From contig CAZVFX010000084.1 in NCBI GenBank assembly GCA_964626565.1, positions 1-31,319 of the forward strand: a stretch of DNA of 31,319 bases. The letters are read 5' to 3'. Positions within the stretch are counted from its first letter, which is position 1. Every line of letters starts with the position of its first letter. Below the pieces are notes generated by a model that had not been told where the DNA came from, did no database searches, and saw nothing but the letters and a program-made list of their open reading frames with translations. Positions 21,651 through 31,203 of the stretch are shown in pieces. The DNA comes from CAZVFX01 sp964626565 (GTDB lineage Bacteria > Myxococcota_A > UBA9042 > CAIXZC01). Made by a program: the position numbers and the translations under genes.

Positions 21651-24140
21651 CTATCTCCACTCGTGCTTCGGATACCTACGAGACAACTGCTTTCTCACCT
21701 CGGGGTAGAGGTTGTTCCAGAACCCCGCCAGATCATCGGTAGTCTGCACCGGTCTGAAATTGGGCGCAAGGATTTCCAGCAGCACCGGGTGCCTTCCCCC
21801 CCCCACCTTCGGAGTCTCGTCCAAGCCGTAGAGGTCCTGGATCTTGGCCCTTCCGATGGCTCTGCCGCCCGCCTCGTACCGTATCTTCATGCGGTACCCA
21901 CGGGGCAGTTGCACACGTTCCGGAGCCATCTTCTCCACAAATTCCCTGTCGCCCCACGACAACGCGTTTTTGACCTCCCCCAAACATGGGGTCTTTCGGA
22001 TGTGGGCGTAGGCAGTTGCACCTTTGCACAGCGCCAGCAAGATGACGTTTTTGTCGTCGTCGTCATAGGTCAACAGCCCTTTTTCAGGGAACCACGCTGC
22101 CACGCATCTGGTCCTCTCGATCCAGGCCTCCACTTTGTCGTCCCATCCTGCGAGCCTCAACTCGCCGCTCATCACCTTGCCTGCCAGCATCGCCTCAGCA
22201 GCGGCGGCGTCCACCCGGGTTGAGAAGCGGGGTGCGACCACAAGTCCTTCGAAGGTAGCTCCGGACATGGAGTTGACACGTTGCCGCTCTTCGTCCCACA
22301 CTACATCCGCCGTCTCTCCCACACTCCCCGGGAACAGCTCATCGAGCCAGCCGAGCGTCACTTCGGTGGCGAGGGACAACACCGCCTTCATCCCTTTGCC
22401 GGTACCCCGGTCCTCCACCTCTACCGGTACGATCAGCTCAGCCCCTGCTGCTGCACTGTGCGCCGGCAGCGTGCAGCGCCGACCGCCCACCAGTTCGTAG
22501 ACCCGATGGTCTTTGCTGCGCAAAGCTGCAACGTGGTCGGGATAAGCGACCAGGAGGCTTTTGACCGCGTCTTCGAATCGATCCTTGCCGCCGGTGTCAA
22601 GGCCCGCCTTCCGGCAAGCCGATAGGAACAACTTGCTGGTGCGCTCCACCTGCCGGCAGGCAGATGCGCTAAGGCCCATATCAGCGCACTTCCTCCGGTC
22701 GTAGCTCACGGAACGGGCCGCGTGAAGTGCGTTCTCAAGGGCTGCGAAGTCCGACCTCTCCTCGGCGTCATGCGAAATGCCGGAGCCTCTGCTGCCGGTG
22801 AGAAGATCCCGTTCACTCACCAGGGCCGCCCAGAGTGCAGCTCTCTTCGCCGCACCGCGTTTTGAAGCCTCGATGAGCATGCGGGAAAGACGCGGGTGCA
22901 TGGGCAGCCCCACCATCGCTTTGCCGGTGGTTGAGAGCGCACCCGCGTCGTCCGTGGCTCCGAGGGAGGCCAGCAGAGCTTTGGCGCCGGTCAACGATTC
23001 CGCCGAGGGCGGCTGAAGCCAGGGAAACTCGGCGGCCTCCCGAAACCCGAGAAAGCCCAAATGAAGCACTGTTTCCGAGAGGTCCAGGCGCTGGACCTCG
23101 GGGACTTCGTCTTTTGCTTTTCGCCCCTGCTCGTGCCGGCTCCACAGCCGGAGGCAGGTGCCGGGCGCAGTCCTTCCCGCCCTTCCCGCTCGCTGGTCCG
23201 CGGAACTCCGGGAGACCCGGGCGAGGCTCAGCACATTCATACCCCGCCGGGTATCAAAGCGGTGCACTTTGACCTGTCCCGAGTCAACCACGTGCCGCAC
23301 TCCCTCGATGGTAATGGAAGTCTCCGCAACGTTGGTGGACACAATTACCTTGCGCCTGGAGTTGGGACCCACTGCCGCGTCCTGAGCGGCAGCAGGAAGG
23401 TCCGCGTACAAAGGAAGCAAAGCCAGGCTCTTCGTGGCGGCGAAGCGGCCGCACTCTTCGATGGTGCGCCGGATTTCGTAGGCCCCGGGCATAAAGACCA
23501 GAACGTCGCCCTCGGATTCGATGCCGACCAGGTCCCTCACTGCCCGGGCCGCGCTGGTCCACACCGGCTGCTCCACGGGTGCATCTTGATACGATACATC
23601 CACCGGATGCAAGCGGCCACCAGCCTCCAGGAGCGGACAATCCAGATATCCGGCCACCAATCCGGTGTCGAGGGTCGCTGACATGACGAGAATCTTGAGG
23701 TCCGGACGAGAGCTTTCCTGAAGCTGCTTCAACAGGGCCAACACGATGTCCCCGCCCAAATGCCGCTCGTGGAATTCGTCCAGGATTACCGCGGAGAATT
23801 GTGGCAAATCCGGCTCGCCGAGGAGGAGGCGGAGCAAGAACCCTTCGGTCATGAAGCTAATGCGGGTGGCCGCGGATACCTTTGAGTCGTGCCTGGTCCG
23901 ATAGCCTACCTGCTCCCCCGTATTGCACCCCATCTCCGCAGCCACTCTGCGAGCCAGCAGGCGACAGGCAAGACGGCGAGGCTGCAACACCACGATGCCG
24001 TGCTCAAGCAGGCCCGATTGCAACAACATCTGGGGCACCTGCGTGGTCTTCCCCGACCCGGTGGGCGCGCTGATGACCGCACGGTTGCCCGCGGTCATCG
24101 CGGCCGTAAGCGCCTCGCTTATTTCGTATATCGGAAGCAT
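21651..24140 (-). CDS. hrpB: HrpB-type ATP-dependent DExH helicase
   Basis: The product has 829 residues, the usual HrpB length. Walker A is APTGSGKTTQ (25-34), the DExH box is DEFH (121-124) and motif III is SAT (154-156). TNVAETSITIEGVRHVVDSG and QRAGRAGR provide motifs V and VI, and an HrpB-type C-terminal region follows with PDHVA and VVAPRF-like strings. HrpB proteins are cytoplasmic SF2 helicases of the DEAH branch whose cellular role in bacteria is poorly defined. The ribosome site before the ATG at 24140 is weak. The gene lies 37 bases after the molybdenum hydroxylase small-subunit gene on the same strand and is immediately followed by the FGE-fold gene, so it could sit in the same transcript. 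Confidence 0.95.
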   Translation of the reverse strand: MLPIYEISEALTAAMTAGNRAVISAPTGSGKTTQVPQMLLQSGLLEHGIVVLQPRRLACRLLARRVAAEMGCNTGEQVGYRTRHDSKVSAATRISFMTEGFLLRLLLGEPDLPQFSAVILDEFHERHLGGDIVLALLKQLQESSRPDLKILVMSATLDTGLVAGYLDCPLLEAGGRLHPVDVSYQDAPVEQPVWTSAARAVRDLVGIESEGDVLVFMPGAYEIRRTIEECGRFAATKSLALLPLYADLPAAAQDAAVGPNSRRKVIVSTNVAETSITIEGVRHVVDSGQVKVHRFDTRRGMNVLSLARVSRSSADQRAGRAGRTAPGTCLRLWSRHEQGRKAKDEVPEVQRLDLSETVLHLGFLGFREAAEFPWLQPPSAESLTGAKALLASLGATDDAGALSTTGKAMVGLPMHPRLSRMLIEASKRGAAKRAALWAALVSERDLLTGSRGSGISHDAEERSDFAALENALHAARSVSYDRRKCADMGLSASACRQVERTSKLFLSACRKAGLDTGGKDRFEDAVKSLLVAYPDHVAALRSKDHRVYELVGGRRCTLPAHSAAAGAELIVPVEVEDRGTGKGMKAVLSLATEVTLGWLDELFPGSVGETADVVWDEERQRVNSMSGATFEGLVVAPRFSTRVDAAAAEAMLAGKVMSGELRLAGWDDKVEAWIERTRCVAAWFPEKGLLTYDDDDKNVILLALCKGATAYAHIRKTPCLGEVKNALSWGDREFVEKMAPERVQLPRGYRMKIRYEAGGRAIGRAKIQDLYGLDETPKVGGGRHPVLLEILAPNFRPVQTTDDLAGFWNNLYPEVRKQLSRRYPKHEWR

Positions 24141-24143
24141 GGG

Positions 24144-24178
24144 AATCAGCTATGGGCAGTCAGCAATCAGCGGTCAGT
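24144..24178. repeat. short imperfect heptamer repeat in the gap before hrpB
   Basis: AATCAGC (24144-24150), AGTCAGC (24158-24164), AATCAGC (24165-24171) and GGTCAGT (24172-24178) are near-identical heptamers, the last three contiguous. They fill the 37-base gap between the small hydroxylase subunit gene and hrpB. This is a simple-sequence array with no visible function. Confidence 0.5.
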
Positions 24179-24648
24179 CAGGCCGAAAGGCGCTGCTGCG
24201 CCAGTTTGACCGCTTCGATGATGGCTTCGTAGCCTGTGCAACGGCAAAGGTGCTTCTCCAAAGCACCGAAAATCTCCTCGTCTGAGGGGCTTGGATTGCT
24301 GTCCAGAAGTGCCAGAGTGCGGACCACCAGGCCCGGGGTGCAAAACCCGCACTGGACTGCGCCGGTGTCGATGAACGCCTGTTGCACCGGGTGCAGGTCG
24401 AAACCGTTGGCTACCCCTTCGATAGTGACGATGTCGGCGCCGTCCGCCTTCCTGGCCAGCAGATTGCAACTGGTCACCGCCTCGCCGTTCAGCAAGACGG
24501 TGCAGGAGCCGCACTTACCTACTCCACAGCCCACTTTGGAACCGGTGAGTTCGAGTCGGTCTCGCAACACGTCCACCAGTTTCACCCGGTCGGTTTCCAG
24601 CTCCACTTCGTGATGAACACCGTTGACGGTCAGGTTGATAGTAGTCAT
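24178..24648 (-). CDS. [2Fe-2S] small subunit of a xanthine-dehydrogenase-family molybdenum hydroxylase
   Basis: The product has 156 residues, normal for CoxS/XdhC-type subunits. The plant-type cluster ligands are C41, C46, C49 and C61 (GCGVGKCGSC and TSC). The second cluster ligands are C100, C103, C135 and C137 (QCGFC, LCRC). The protein passes electrons from the molybdopterin site of the large subunit to an acceptor. Its ATG lies one base after the stop codon of the large-subunit gene, with AGGAGGGG inside that gene's end as ribosome site, so the two are cotranslated. No FAD-binding medium subunit is encoded nearby, so the electron acceptor may differ from NAD. Confidence 0.96.
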   Translation of the reverse strand: MTTINLTVNGVHHEVELETDRVKLVDVLRDRLELTGSKVGCGVGKCGSCTVLLNGEAVTSCNLLARKADGADIVTIEGVANGFDLHPVQQAFIDTGAVQCGFCTPGLVVRTLALLDSNPSPSDEEIFGALEKHLCRCTGYEAIIEAVKLAQQRLSA

Positions 24649-24649
24649 C

Positions 24650-26971
24650 TTACCCCTCCTTCAGGTGTTCGAGAATGACGTCGGCAGTCACCGGCAAGGT
24701 GTAGAAATCCACCCCGGTCGCGTCTTGAATGGCGTTGAGCAGGGTTGGAGCCACCGCCACAATGGGATGCTCACCGATAGGTTTGGCGCTCCACGGCCCC
24801 TCCTCGTTAGGCGTCTCGATAAATTTCACCGTCCACTCCTTCGGCATGTCCGACACCGTTGGAATGCGGTAGGGCCCGAAGTTGGCGCCTTTCACCACCC
24901 CCTTGTCGTTGAACTGGAGTTTCTCCATCAGCGCCGCACCCATTCCTTGCACCACACCGCCCACAATCTGACCCCGGCAGGTTTGCGGGTTGATAACTCC
25001 TCCGGGGTCGAACGCGCTGGCAAAATGCAGCACTTCGACCTTGCCCGTCGCCTTCTCGATGCGCACATCCGCACCCTGCACGCCGAAGGTCCAGGAGCCG
25101 GCCGCGTTGCCCATGCCGGTTTCCGGGTCGGGCTCGATGATGCCCGCAACCCGGTAGCTGCCGGTAGCCTGCACCGGGACCCCTACGGTCAGGCCGTTGG
25201 GGTACATGTATCCCCGGGCCAACGCACCCACCGCCAGTCTGCGATCCGGGTTGTCGGCGCAGAAACACCCTTCGCCGTCGTATTCAATTTCGTCAGCCGA
25301 GCATTCGAGCACCAGCGCGGCGTTGGCTTTGATCACCTCCACCGCCCTTTCACAGGCCTGTGCGATGGCCCTGCCGCCCCTGTATGTCTGCATGGACGCC
25401 ACCGTCTGCCATTCCCACGGCGAAAACTGGGTGTCGACATCAGCGTACATTTTCACCTTATCCATGGGCGCCTGCAGAGCTTCCGCAGCCATTTGCGTAA
25501 ACACGGTCTGGCACCCCTGGCCCATCTCAATGCCGGCCAGATTCACAAAGAAGGTGCCGTCGGAGTTGGCCTGGACGTAGGCGGTGGACGAGGCGTTGGC
25601 CGCCATCTTCGGCGACTTCATCATGGCCGCAATACCCCGGCCGTAGAGATACCGTTCATCCTCCGCGGGCAACTCCCGCCCCCCCACCGCGTTTTTTACC
25701 TCTCCCAAACACGCTAGCAGGTTGCCATGGCTTGGTTTGATCTTCTGACCCAGCGCATTGTGTTTGCCTTCGCTAAGGAAGTTCTTCCGCATCAGCTCAG
25801 CGGGGTCAACCCCCAGCTTCCGGGCCAGGATATCCACCAACCGGCCCACCATGAACTGCCCTTCCGGATGGCCGTAACCCCGGTAGGCACCCACGGGCGG
25901 TGAGTTGGTGTAAACCCCATAGGTGTCGGATTTCACGTGGGGGAACTCGTAGGGGCCGGTGCAGTTGTGGCCGGCCACCGTGTCCACCGGCCACCCCGTG
26001 TCGCCGTAGGCGCCGTCGGAGAAATGCATGGCGGATTCCAGGGCGACAAAGGTGCCATCCCGTTTAGCTCCCAACTTCATTCTTCCCTTCATTCCGCGGC
26101 CCAGGAGACTGGATGTAAAAACCTCTTTCCGGGTGAGCACCAGTTTCACCGCGTACCCGGGCACCTTGCTGGCGGCATATGCCACCATGGGCTCGATGCT
26201 GACATCCGATTTGCCGCCGAAACCGCCCCCGAGAAAGGGGATCCTCACCCGCACCTTCGTGGCCGGCACATTAAACATACCGCATAGTACATCCCGCAGC
26301 ACGAACGGGGCCTGGTTGCTGGCCCACATCTCGATATCGCCACCGGCGCCGAAACGACAGATGGCGCCATGGGGCTCAAGCGCGGCATGGCTGGAAAGTG
26401 GAAACTCGAACTGACCTTCCACCACCACGTCGGATTCAGCGAATCCCCTGTCAAGATCTCCCTTGCGCAACTTGTAATGGTGAAAGACGTTGGTGCCTTT
26501 GATGGGATGGACCACGTAATCCACCCGGTCGTAGTCGCCGTTGCGCTGATGTATCACCGGGGCGCCGTCGGCCACCGACTCCAGGGGGTCCAGCACGTAG
26601 GGCAACTCTTCGTACTCAACCACGATCTTCTTCACCGCGGCCTCGGCCTGCAAAACGGTTTCGGCCAGCACAGCAGCCACCGCTTCTCCCGCGTGGCGGA
26701 CCTTGCCTTCCGCCAGCGGCGGCTGGTCCCACAGGCAGGTGCCGAACAGGATATCGCAACCCTGGCCCGTGACCACCTTGTGGACCCCGGGGCACGCTTC
26801 TGCCGCCGAAGTATCGATGGAGACAATGTTGGCGTGGGGCACTCCGGCCCTCAGGACCTTCATGTGCAACATGCGGGGCAGCTTGATGTCCGCAACATAT
26901 TCGGCCGCACCAGTCACTTTTTCCACTGCATCGACACGTTTTTCGCTCTTGCCGACATAACGCAATGACAT
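24650..26971 (-). CDS. molybdopterin-binding large subunit of a xanthine dehydrogenase/aldehyde oxidoreductase-family hydroxylase
   Basis: The product has 773 residues. I chose the ATG at 26971, which follows AAAGGAGGAACTG. A longer open frame from 27031 starts upstream of the predicted -10 box and is unlikely to be translated. The N-terminal a/b-hammerhead domain begins RVDAVEKVTGAAEYVADI. Molybdopterin-binding motifs follow: GGGFGGK, GAYRGYGHPEGQF near 360-370 and EMGQGCQTVF. The active-site glutamate is E734 in KPIGEHP, followed by the usual AIQDATGV. The enzyme should hydroxylate an N-heterocycle or oxidise an aldehyde using water. The substrate cannot be told from sequence. The order large-then-small subunit without a flavin subunit recalls two-subunit members such as isoquinoline 1-oxidoreductase. 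Confidence 0.95.
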   Translation of the reverse strand: MSLRYVGKSEKRVDAVEKVTGAAEYVADIKLPRMLHMKVLRAGVPHANIVSIDTSAAEACPGVHKVVTGQGCDILFGTCLWDQPPLAEGKVRHAGEAVAAVLAETVLQAEAAVKKIVVEYEELPYVLDPLESVADGAPVIHQRNGDYDRVDYVVHPIKGTNVFHHYKLRKGDLDRGFAESDVVVEGQFEFPLSSHAALEPHGAICRFGAGGDIEMWASNQAPFVLRDVLCGMFNVPATKVRVRIPFLGGGFGGKSDVSIEPMVAYAASKVPGYAVKLVLTRKEVFTSSLLGRGMKGRMKLGAKRDGTFVALESAMHFSDGAYGDTGWPVDTVAGHNCTGPYEFPHVKSDTYGVYTNSPPVGAYRGYGHPEGQFMVGRLVDILARKLGVDPAELMRKNFLSEGKHNALGQKIKPSHGNLLACLGEVKNAVGGRELPAEDERYLYGRGIAAMMKSPKMAANASSTAYVQANSDGTFFVNLAGIEMGQGCQTVFTQMAAEALQAPMDKVKMYADVDTQFSPWEWQTVASMQTYRGGRAIAQACERAVEVIKANAALVLECSADEIEYDGEGCFCADNPDRRLAVGALARGYMYPNGLTVGVPVQATGSYRVAGIIEPDPETGMGNAAGSWTFGVQGADVRIEKATGKVEVLHFASAFDPGGVINPQTCRGQIVGGVVQGMGAALMEKLQFNDKGVVKGANFGPYRIPTVSDMPKEWTVKFIETPNEEGPWSAKPIGEHPIVAVAPTLLNAIQDATGVDFYTLPVTADVILEHLKEG

Positions 26972-27008
26972 CAGTTCCTCCTTTGGCTCTCCCCCCATCG
27001 GGACGGTG

Positions 27009-27038
27009 ATTATATCGCGCAGGACGTCCAACAGGCAA
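27009..27038 (-). promoter_or_regulatory. sigma70-like promoter for the molybdenum hydroxylase genes
   Basis: A perfect TATAAT on the minus strand (27009-27014) lies 18 bases from TTGCCT (27033-27038). Transcription from about 27002 gives a leader of roughly 30 bases to the ATG at 26971. This is the main reason to prefer that start. Confidence 0.6.
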
Positions 27039-27040
27039 AC

Positions 27041-27059
27041 TTAACGTGCATGGAGTTAA
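27041..27059. promoter_or_regulatory. inverted repeat, operator candidate in the divergent region
   Basis: TTAAC (27041-27045) and GTTAA (27055-27059) form a perfect 5-base inverted repeat with a 9-base centre, two bases upstream of the hydroxylase -35 box and 70 bases before the divergent lipoprotein gene. Its size and place suit a dimeric regulator. No regulator gene is adjacent. Confidence 0.35.
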
Positions 27060-27129
27060 ACTTATTGGCAGATCTTGAATCCATTTTGAATCTGTGCTTG
27101 ACTGAGGCTCGAATCTAGCGGAGGTCATC

Positions 27130-30100
27130 ATGTCTGGTAGGTCTCTGGGCGGTTTCGTCGCCCTCTTTGCCACACTTTTTTGCGTTGCGTGTGCTTCTTC
27201 CGGCGGTGGCCAATTGGTCCCCGTGAACGCGCCGTTACTGTCGAACATCGTGGTCGGTCCGGTGCTCCCGGACATCAAATCGCCCAAGACTGTGATAGCC
27301 CTCAACCAGGCCGACGCAGCACTAAGGGAAGGAAAGCACCGTCAGGCCTTAGGCCACCTCGAGGCAGCTCTGGCCGCGCTTCCAAAGGAAGGGGGCTCCC
27401 CCTGCGGTTCCCGGGCCAACCTGCTCTATTTGAGAGGCACCGTTGCCGCCTATTCCCACGGCGACTCAGCGGAAGCCGGCTGGGACAAATTGCGGGAGAC
27501 CTGCGTGGATATCCAAGTTGAACCAGCGGACGAATCGGCCCGGTTCTTCTTCGCCACCATGGCCGACGAAACAGAAGAGGACAAGTCCGGGGACGCGGAA
27601 GAGGGCGCCGGAGGCGCGGCTACGGTGAGCGCCGGCTTCGAGGCTGAAGCCAGCCGGCTCGCGGACGCAGCCAAGAAGATTGGCGGCGACCGGGGCAAAT
27701 ACTTCGAGTTGATGTCCAGATGGAACGCAATCAATGCCGAGAAATCGAGCAATGTTTGCGATGACGGCTTCGAGCGGCGCCGGCGGGAACGTCTGGCTGC
27801 CGTCTACCGCAGTTTCCAGCGCATGGGAAGGCCGGACCTGGACTTCAGCTACTGGCCCACAAAACTCGTTGACACGGAAGGAAACCTGGACGCAGACGCG
27901 TTCACTCAATTCAGAGCCTGGGCAATAGCCCCTGAAAACTTGTGGAGCAGAACATCCACCCTCGCGACCGCGCTGGCCCAGGTATGGCTTGCCGCCGAGT
28001 GGCCCGACCCCCTGATCACTATTCCTCTGTGCAACATGCTCCACGAAGACCTCGCCGCCGCGCTCGAAGTCGAAGGGACCGAGGGTTTCAACGGCCGCAA
28101 CGTATCCCGGCTGATGTCGGCTTTCCAGGTGCTGGGCGCGTGCCTCAATCACCAGAGCCTGGTAACCATGATGGACACCGCGCTTACCGCGTCGGTGAAA
28201 GGGGAGAACGGGCAGGCCGGCGTGTTGGAGGTAGTGTTGGGCATTTCAGTAGACCTCGTGCTGGCCGTGGTCCAGGGTCGTACCGACCTTTTGGGCCCCG
28301 TGCTCACCGAGTTGCTCAACGGCATCCAAAAGGTGCGGGCACAACTGGGAGAAACCCCCGAGGACCGCACCCTGGACGCGGTGCTCAGCATGCTTACCGG
28401 CGTCAGCACTTTGCTTCAGGGAAACCTCGGCTACCTCCTGTCCACGGTGGAGCAATCGGTAGAGGTTTTCGATAAGGTCGCAGCAGGACCCATTGGCCCG
28501 GACAGTCCCGACCTGGTCAGGCTTGCGCCGGGACTACGCACCGCGTCCCTGGCGACTCTGGCCGTCATCTACACCCTGACAGAGAACTCAGCCGCGGCCA
28601 ACGCTACCCTGGAGCGGTTGGACAAGACCGTCGAGGCAGACCTGTCGTCCCTGTTCACCTACCTGGAACTCCCCGATCATTCGGGCGCGCTGGTCCGCTT
28701 GAGCCGGGCTGTGGGACCGTTGGTAGACGCGTTGGACGAAGGTGGCATTCCCGAAGTGGAACGGGCCATGGCTGAGTTCGAGGTGGCGTGCAAACCGGAT
28801 GAGGGAGAAGAAGGATGGTGGGTGGTGGGTCTGGATTTGATCAGGGCAGTCGGCTGGGACCTGCTGGCCATGGCCGCGCATGAAGCCAAGGCAGACACCC
28901 AGTTCCACGCCGCACTCAACAACGCAGAAGTTACACTGGCCCGTTCCCTCAACGAGTTGTGCGACATCACGGAATTGCCCCAAGTAGTGCGCACCCTCCT
29001 CGCCTTGCTCCCGGTGGCTCACCGGGCCATTCCCGACCTGGTAAAAGGGGAACAAGACGACTGGGAAGTTGCCAAGAGCGCGCTGAGAGTGTTGGACCAA
29101 CCGGTAAAAGACCTGCTGAACCAGGCGAGCGAGAAGTTGGGGAAGGATGCGGCCGCCACATCGGTGGTAGCGAACCTCGTAAACGACATCTTTGCCACCG
29201 CGGCCGATGTCGGGCTGGTTGCGGTAGTCGAGGACAGCGAGAAATCGCTGGCCCGCATGGCGGACATAGTGGACGAAAAACTCAACCGGTACCCGCCCGA
29301 CATTCGGGCATTCCTGGGGATTGGCGCGGCCGCACTGAGATTTGTTGCGACCCCGGAGCGGGCGGGAGAAGCTTTTGAAGCCGCCCGCAGGGCTGCAGCC
29401 GAAGGGCTGCCGGAATTAGAGTACGTTCCTTCCCTGGTTGAAGCGGCGTTGCTATTCCGCGATGGAAAGGACCGGCAAGGGGCGCTGAAGATCGTAGGAG
29501 ATGTGCTCGGCTATGGAGATGAAGCTCTCGGGTGCGGGAAATCACACGCAGTCCACTCGCTCCTGCCCTTCAAAATGTGGGCGCTGGAGAGAGAGGGCCA
29601 GCACGCGGAGGCGGCTGAAGTTTATGCTCAGTTCACCAAGCTCGTTGAGCAGGGTTTTTCCGGAGACGCACCCATCAACTGCATACTTCGCTCCCAGGGG
29701 GAGCACGTGATCTTCACCGCCGACGTGGGGTACACGGTAGCCGCCTTCGTCCTCCCCGGCAAACAGGAAGGGAAATTCCAAATCGGTCTGGGGGCTCAAA
29801 GCGCTACCATCCAGCAGCAGGGTGACCAGCTTACCTGCCAGGTGTCCGAGATCATGGGGCCGCGGCTCGACCGGGTGATGGAGGCACACCTGGCGTGGGC
29901 GATCTATTCGCTGCTGCGCTCCGATGATAAGGGCGCCCACCGGGCGCTTCGAGGAGCGGTGGCTGCAGGCCGCAAGCTGGTTCACGGCTCCGCCGCAACC
30001 CTGGGTAGGAGAGGCTCGGCCGGTATCGGCCAGGGCAGAGAGATGCTCGACCTCAAACTGTTGGTCTGGGCCTCATTTGCCGCGAGGCTCAGAGGACATT

Positions 30101-31203
30101 CCCAGTCGGCCAACCTGCTGGACCAGCTCGCGCTGGGCCTGCTGCCCTATCGGGACACCTCGTGGGACGAGGTTCTGGAAGAAGCCAAGGAGCTTCCGGC
30201 ATTGCTCAGGGAATTCTCCGAGTTGGAGGAGGCCGGCGAGTTGTTGGGACCGTGGTACAACGTGGCTAACCGCGAAACTGTTGACCAGGTGAAGAAGAAG
30301 CTCAAGAAGTGGGCAAAGGGTAAACAGTTTGTGACCAAGTGGGGTCTGCTGCTGGCCGAAGACCGTATGGAGGAGCTGCTCCACGCACGCGCCGGCAAGT
30401 CGGAAAGGAAAGAAAACCTGAAACCACCGAAGAGAGACAAGGTGGGCGCCGCGGCCATCGCACTGCGCAACCTGACGGCAGAGGCGGACCGCACCCAAGC
30501 ACTTCCCAACGCCGAGAAATTCGGCAATGTAGCGGCCGCACTGGCAGCCGAAGAGATGTACCTTGAGGTCGCGGCTACGGCCACGGCCATCGCTCTGGCC
30601 TCCAAGCAGATGGGCAAACCGGAAATCGGTTTGGAAGTGGTCCGCGTGGCCAAGGAAATGGTGCCCGCGGCCGTGGCGCCCCTGCTGCACTCCGACCTGG
30701 TAGGGTATGAAAACGACTTTTTGTCCATGAAGGGCGACGAGGACGGCGTGCTTATCGGCCTGCAGGAGCAGTTGGAGGTGGCGGCAGGATACCTCCCCGC
30801 CGAAACAGAACTGAGCTACCGGCTGTTCCTCTTCCGGCTGTTGGGGGCGAGGAATCGAGGTGTCGAGTTGCGCCGGCAGGTGGCGGCCCTGGTGCCCATG
30901 ATCGGCCGGGCGTACGGTACAACCCACGCGCTGTTCTACACCCTGTTGTCCGTGGACCTGGCGCTGAAACTCGAGAGCGGCGACGTGCGAACGGAGGTGC
31001 TCGAAACCCTCATCGCCCACGCACACATGGTCCAGGGATCGGCAGACACGAAGGAGTTCTTCCAGATGCTCCTGTCCGCCAACAACCGCAACCAGCGCAG
31101 CCGCCTGGCCGAGCAATACCTCGCCTGGCTGTTCATGGGCGGACCGAAGCCAGTTGCGCCGGCAGCACCGCCGGCGGAAGCGGGCGAGGCGCCGGGCAAG
31201 TAG
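27130..31203 (+). CDS. very large helical (TPR-like) lipoprotein of unknown function
   Basis: The product has 1357 residues. The ATG at 27130 follows GCGGAGGTC. The signal peptide ends with the lipobox CVAC (C21), so it should be lipid-anchored. Residues 50-120 look like tetratricopeptide helices (ALREGKHRQALGHLEAALAAL). TPR-like pairs recur, for example near 775-840 (GKDRQGALKIVGDVLGYG, EREGQHAEAAEVYAQF), and Ala/Leu-rich helices dominate the whole length. An acidic low-complexity stretch lies near 140-160, and the C-terminus is Ala/Pro-rich. I recognise no catalytic motif. Such proteins often act as scaffolds for outer-membrane complexes. The gene is divergent from the hydroxylase genes, and no clear promoter is visible: TTGAAT and TCGAAT at 17-base spacing is a weak candidate. 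Confidence 0.88.
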   Translation: MSGRSLGGFVALFATLFCVACASSGGGQLVPVNAPLLSNIVVGPVLPDIKSPKTVIALNQADAALREGKHRQALGHLEAALAALPKEGGSPCGSRANLLYLRGTVAAYSHGDSAEAGWDKLRETCVDIQVEPADESARFFFATMADETEEDKSGDAEEGAGGAATVSAGFEAEASRLADAAKKIGGDRGKYFELMSRWNAINAEKSSNVCDDGFERRRRERLAAVYRSFQRMGRPDLDFSYWPTKLVDTEGNLDADAFTQFRAWAIAPENLWSRTSTLATALAQVWLAAEWPDPLITIPLCNMLHEDLAAALEVEGTEGFNGRNVSRLMSAFQVLGACLNHQSLVTMMDTALTASVKGENGQAGVLEVVLGISVDLVLAVVQGRTDLLGPVLTELLNGIQKVRAQLGETPEDRTLDAVLSMLTGVSTLLQGNLGYLLSTVEQSVEVFDKVAAGPIGPDSPDLVRLAPGLRTASLATLAVIYTLTENSAAANATLERLDKTVEADLSSLFTYLELPDHSGALVRLSRAVGPLVDALDEGGIPEVERAMAEFEVACKPDEGEEGWWVVGLDLIRAVGWDLLAMAAHEAKADTQFHAALNNAEVTLARSLNELCDITELPQVVRTLLALLPVAHRAIPDLVKGEQDDWEVAKSALRVLDQPVKDLLNQASEKLGKDAAATSVVANLVNDIFATAADVGLVAVVEDSEKSLARMADIVDEKLNRYPPDIRAFLGIGAAALRFVATPERAGEAFEAARRAAAEGLPELEYVPSLVEAALLFRDGKDRQGALKIVGDVLGYGDEALGCGKSHAVHSLLPFKMWALEREGQHAEAAEVYAQFTKLVEQGFSGDAPINCILRSQGEHVIFTADVGYTVAAFVLPGKQEGKFQIGLGAQSATIQQQGDQLTCQVSEIMGPRLDRVMEAHLAWAIYSLLRSDDKGAHRALRGAVAAGRKLVHGSAATLGRRGSAGIGQGREMLDLKLLVWASFAARLRGHSQSANLLDQLALGLLPYRDTSWDEVLEEAKELPALLREFSELEEAGELLGPWYNVANRETVDQVKKKLKKWAKGKQFVTKWGLLLAEDRMEELLHARAGKSERKENLKPPKRDKVGAAAIALRNLTAEADRTQALPNAEKFGNVAAALAAEEMYLEVAATATAIALASKQMGKPEIGLEVVRVAKEMVPAAVAPLLHSDLVGYENDFLSMKGDEDGVLIGLQEQLEVAAGYLPAETELSYRLFLFRLLGARNRGVELRRQVAALVPMIGRAYGTTHALFYTLLSVDLALKLESGDVRTEVLETLIAHAHMVQGSADTKEFFQMLLSANNRNQRSRLAEQYLAWLFMGGPKPVAPAAPPAEAGEAPGK

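Noticed and set aside
26972..27031. Extended N-terminus for the molybdenum hydroxylase large subunit (start at 27031)
   Set aside because: It would begin upstream of the TATAAT box and has no ribosome site. The ATG at 26971 has AAAGGAGG.
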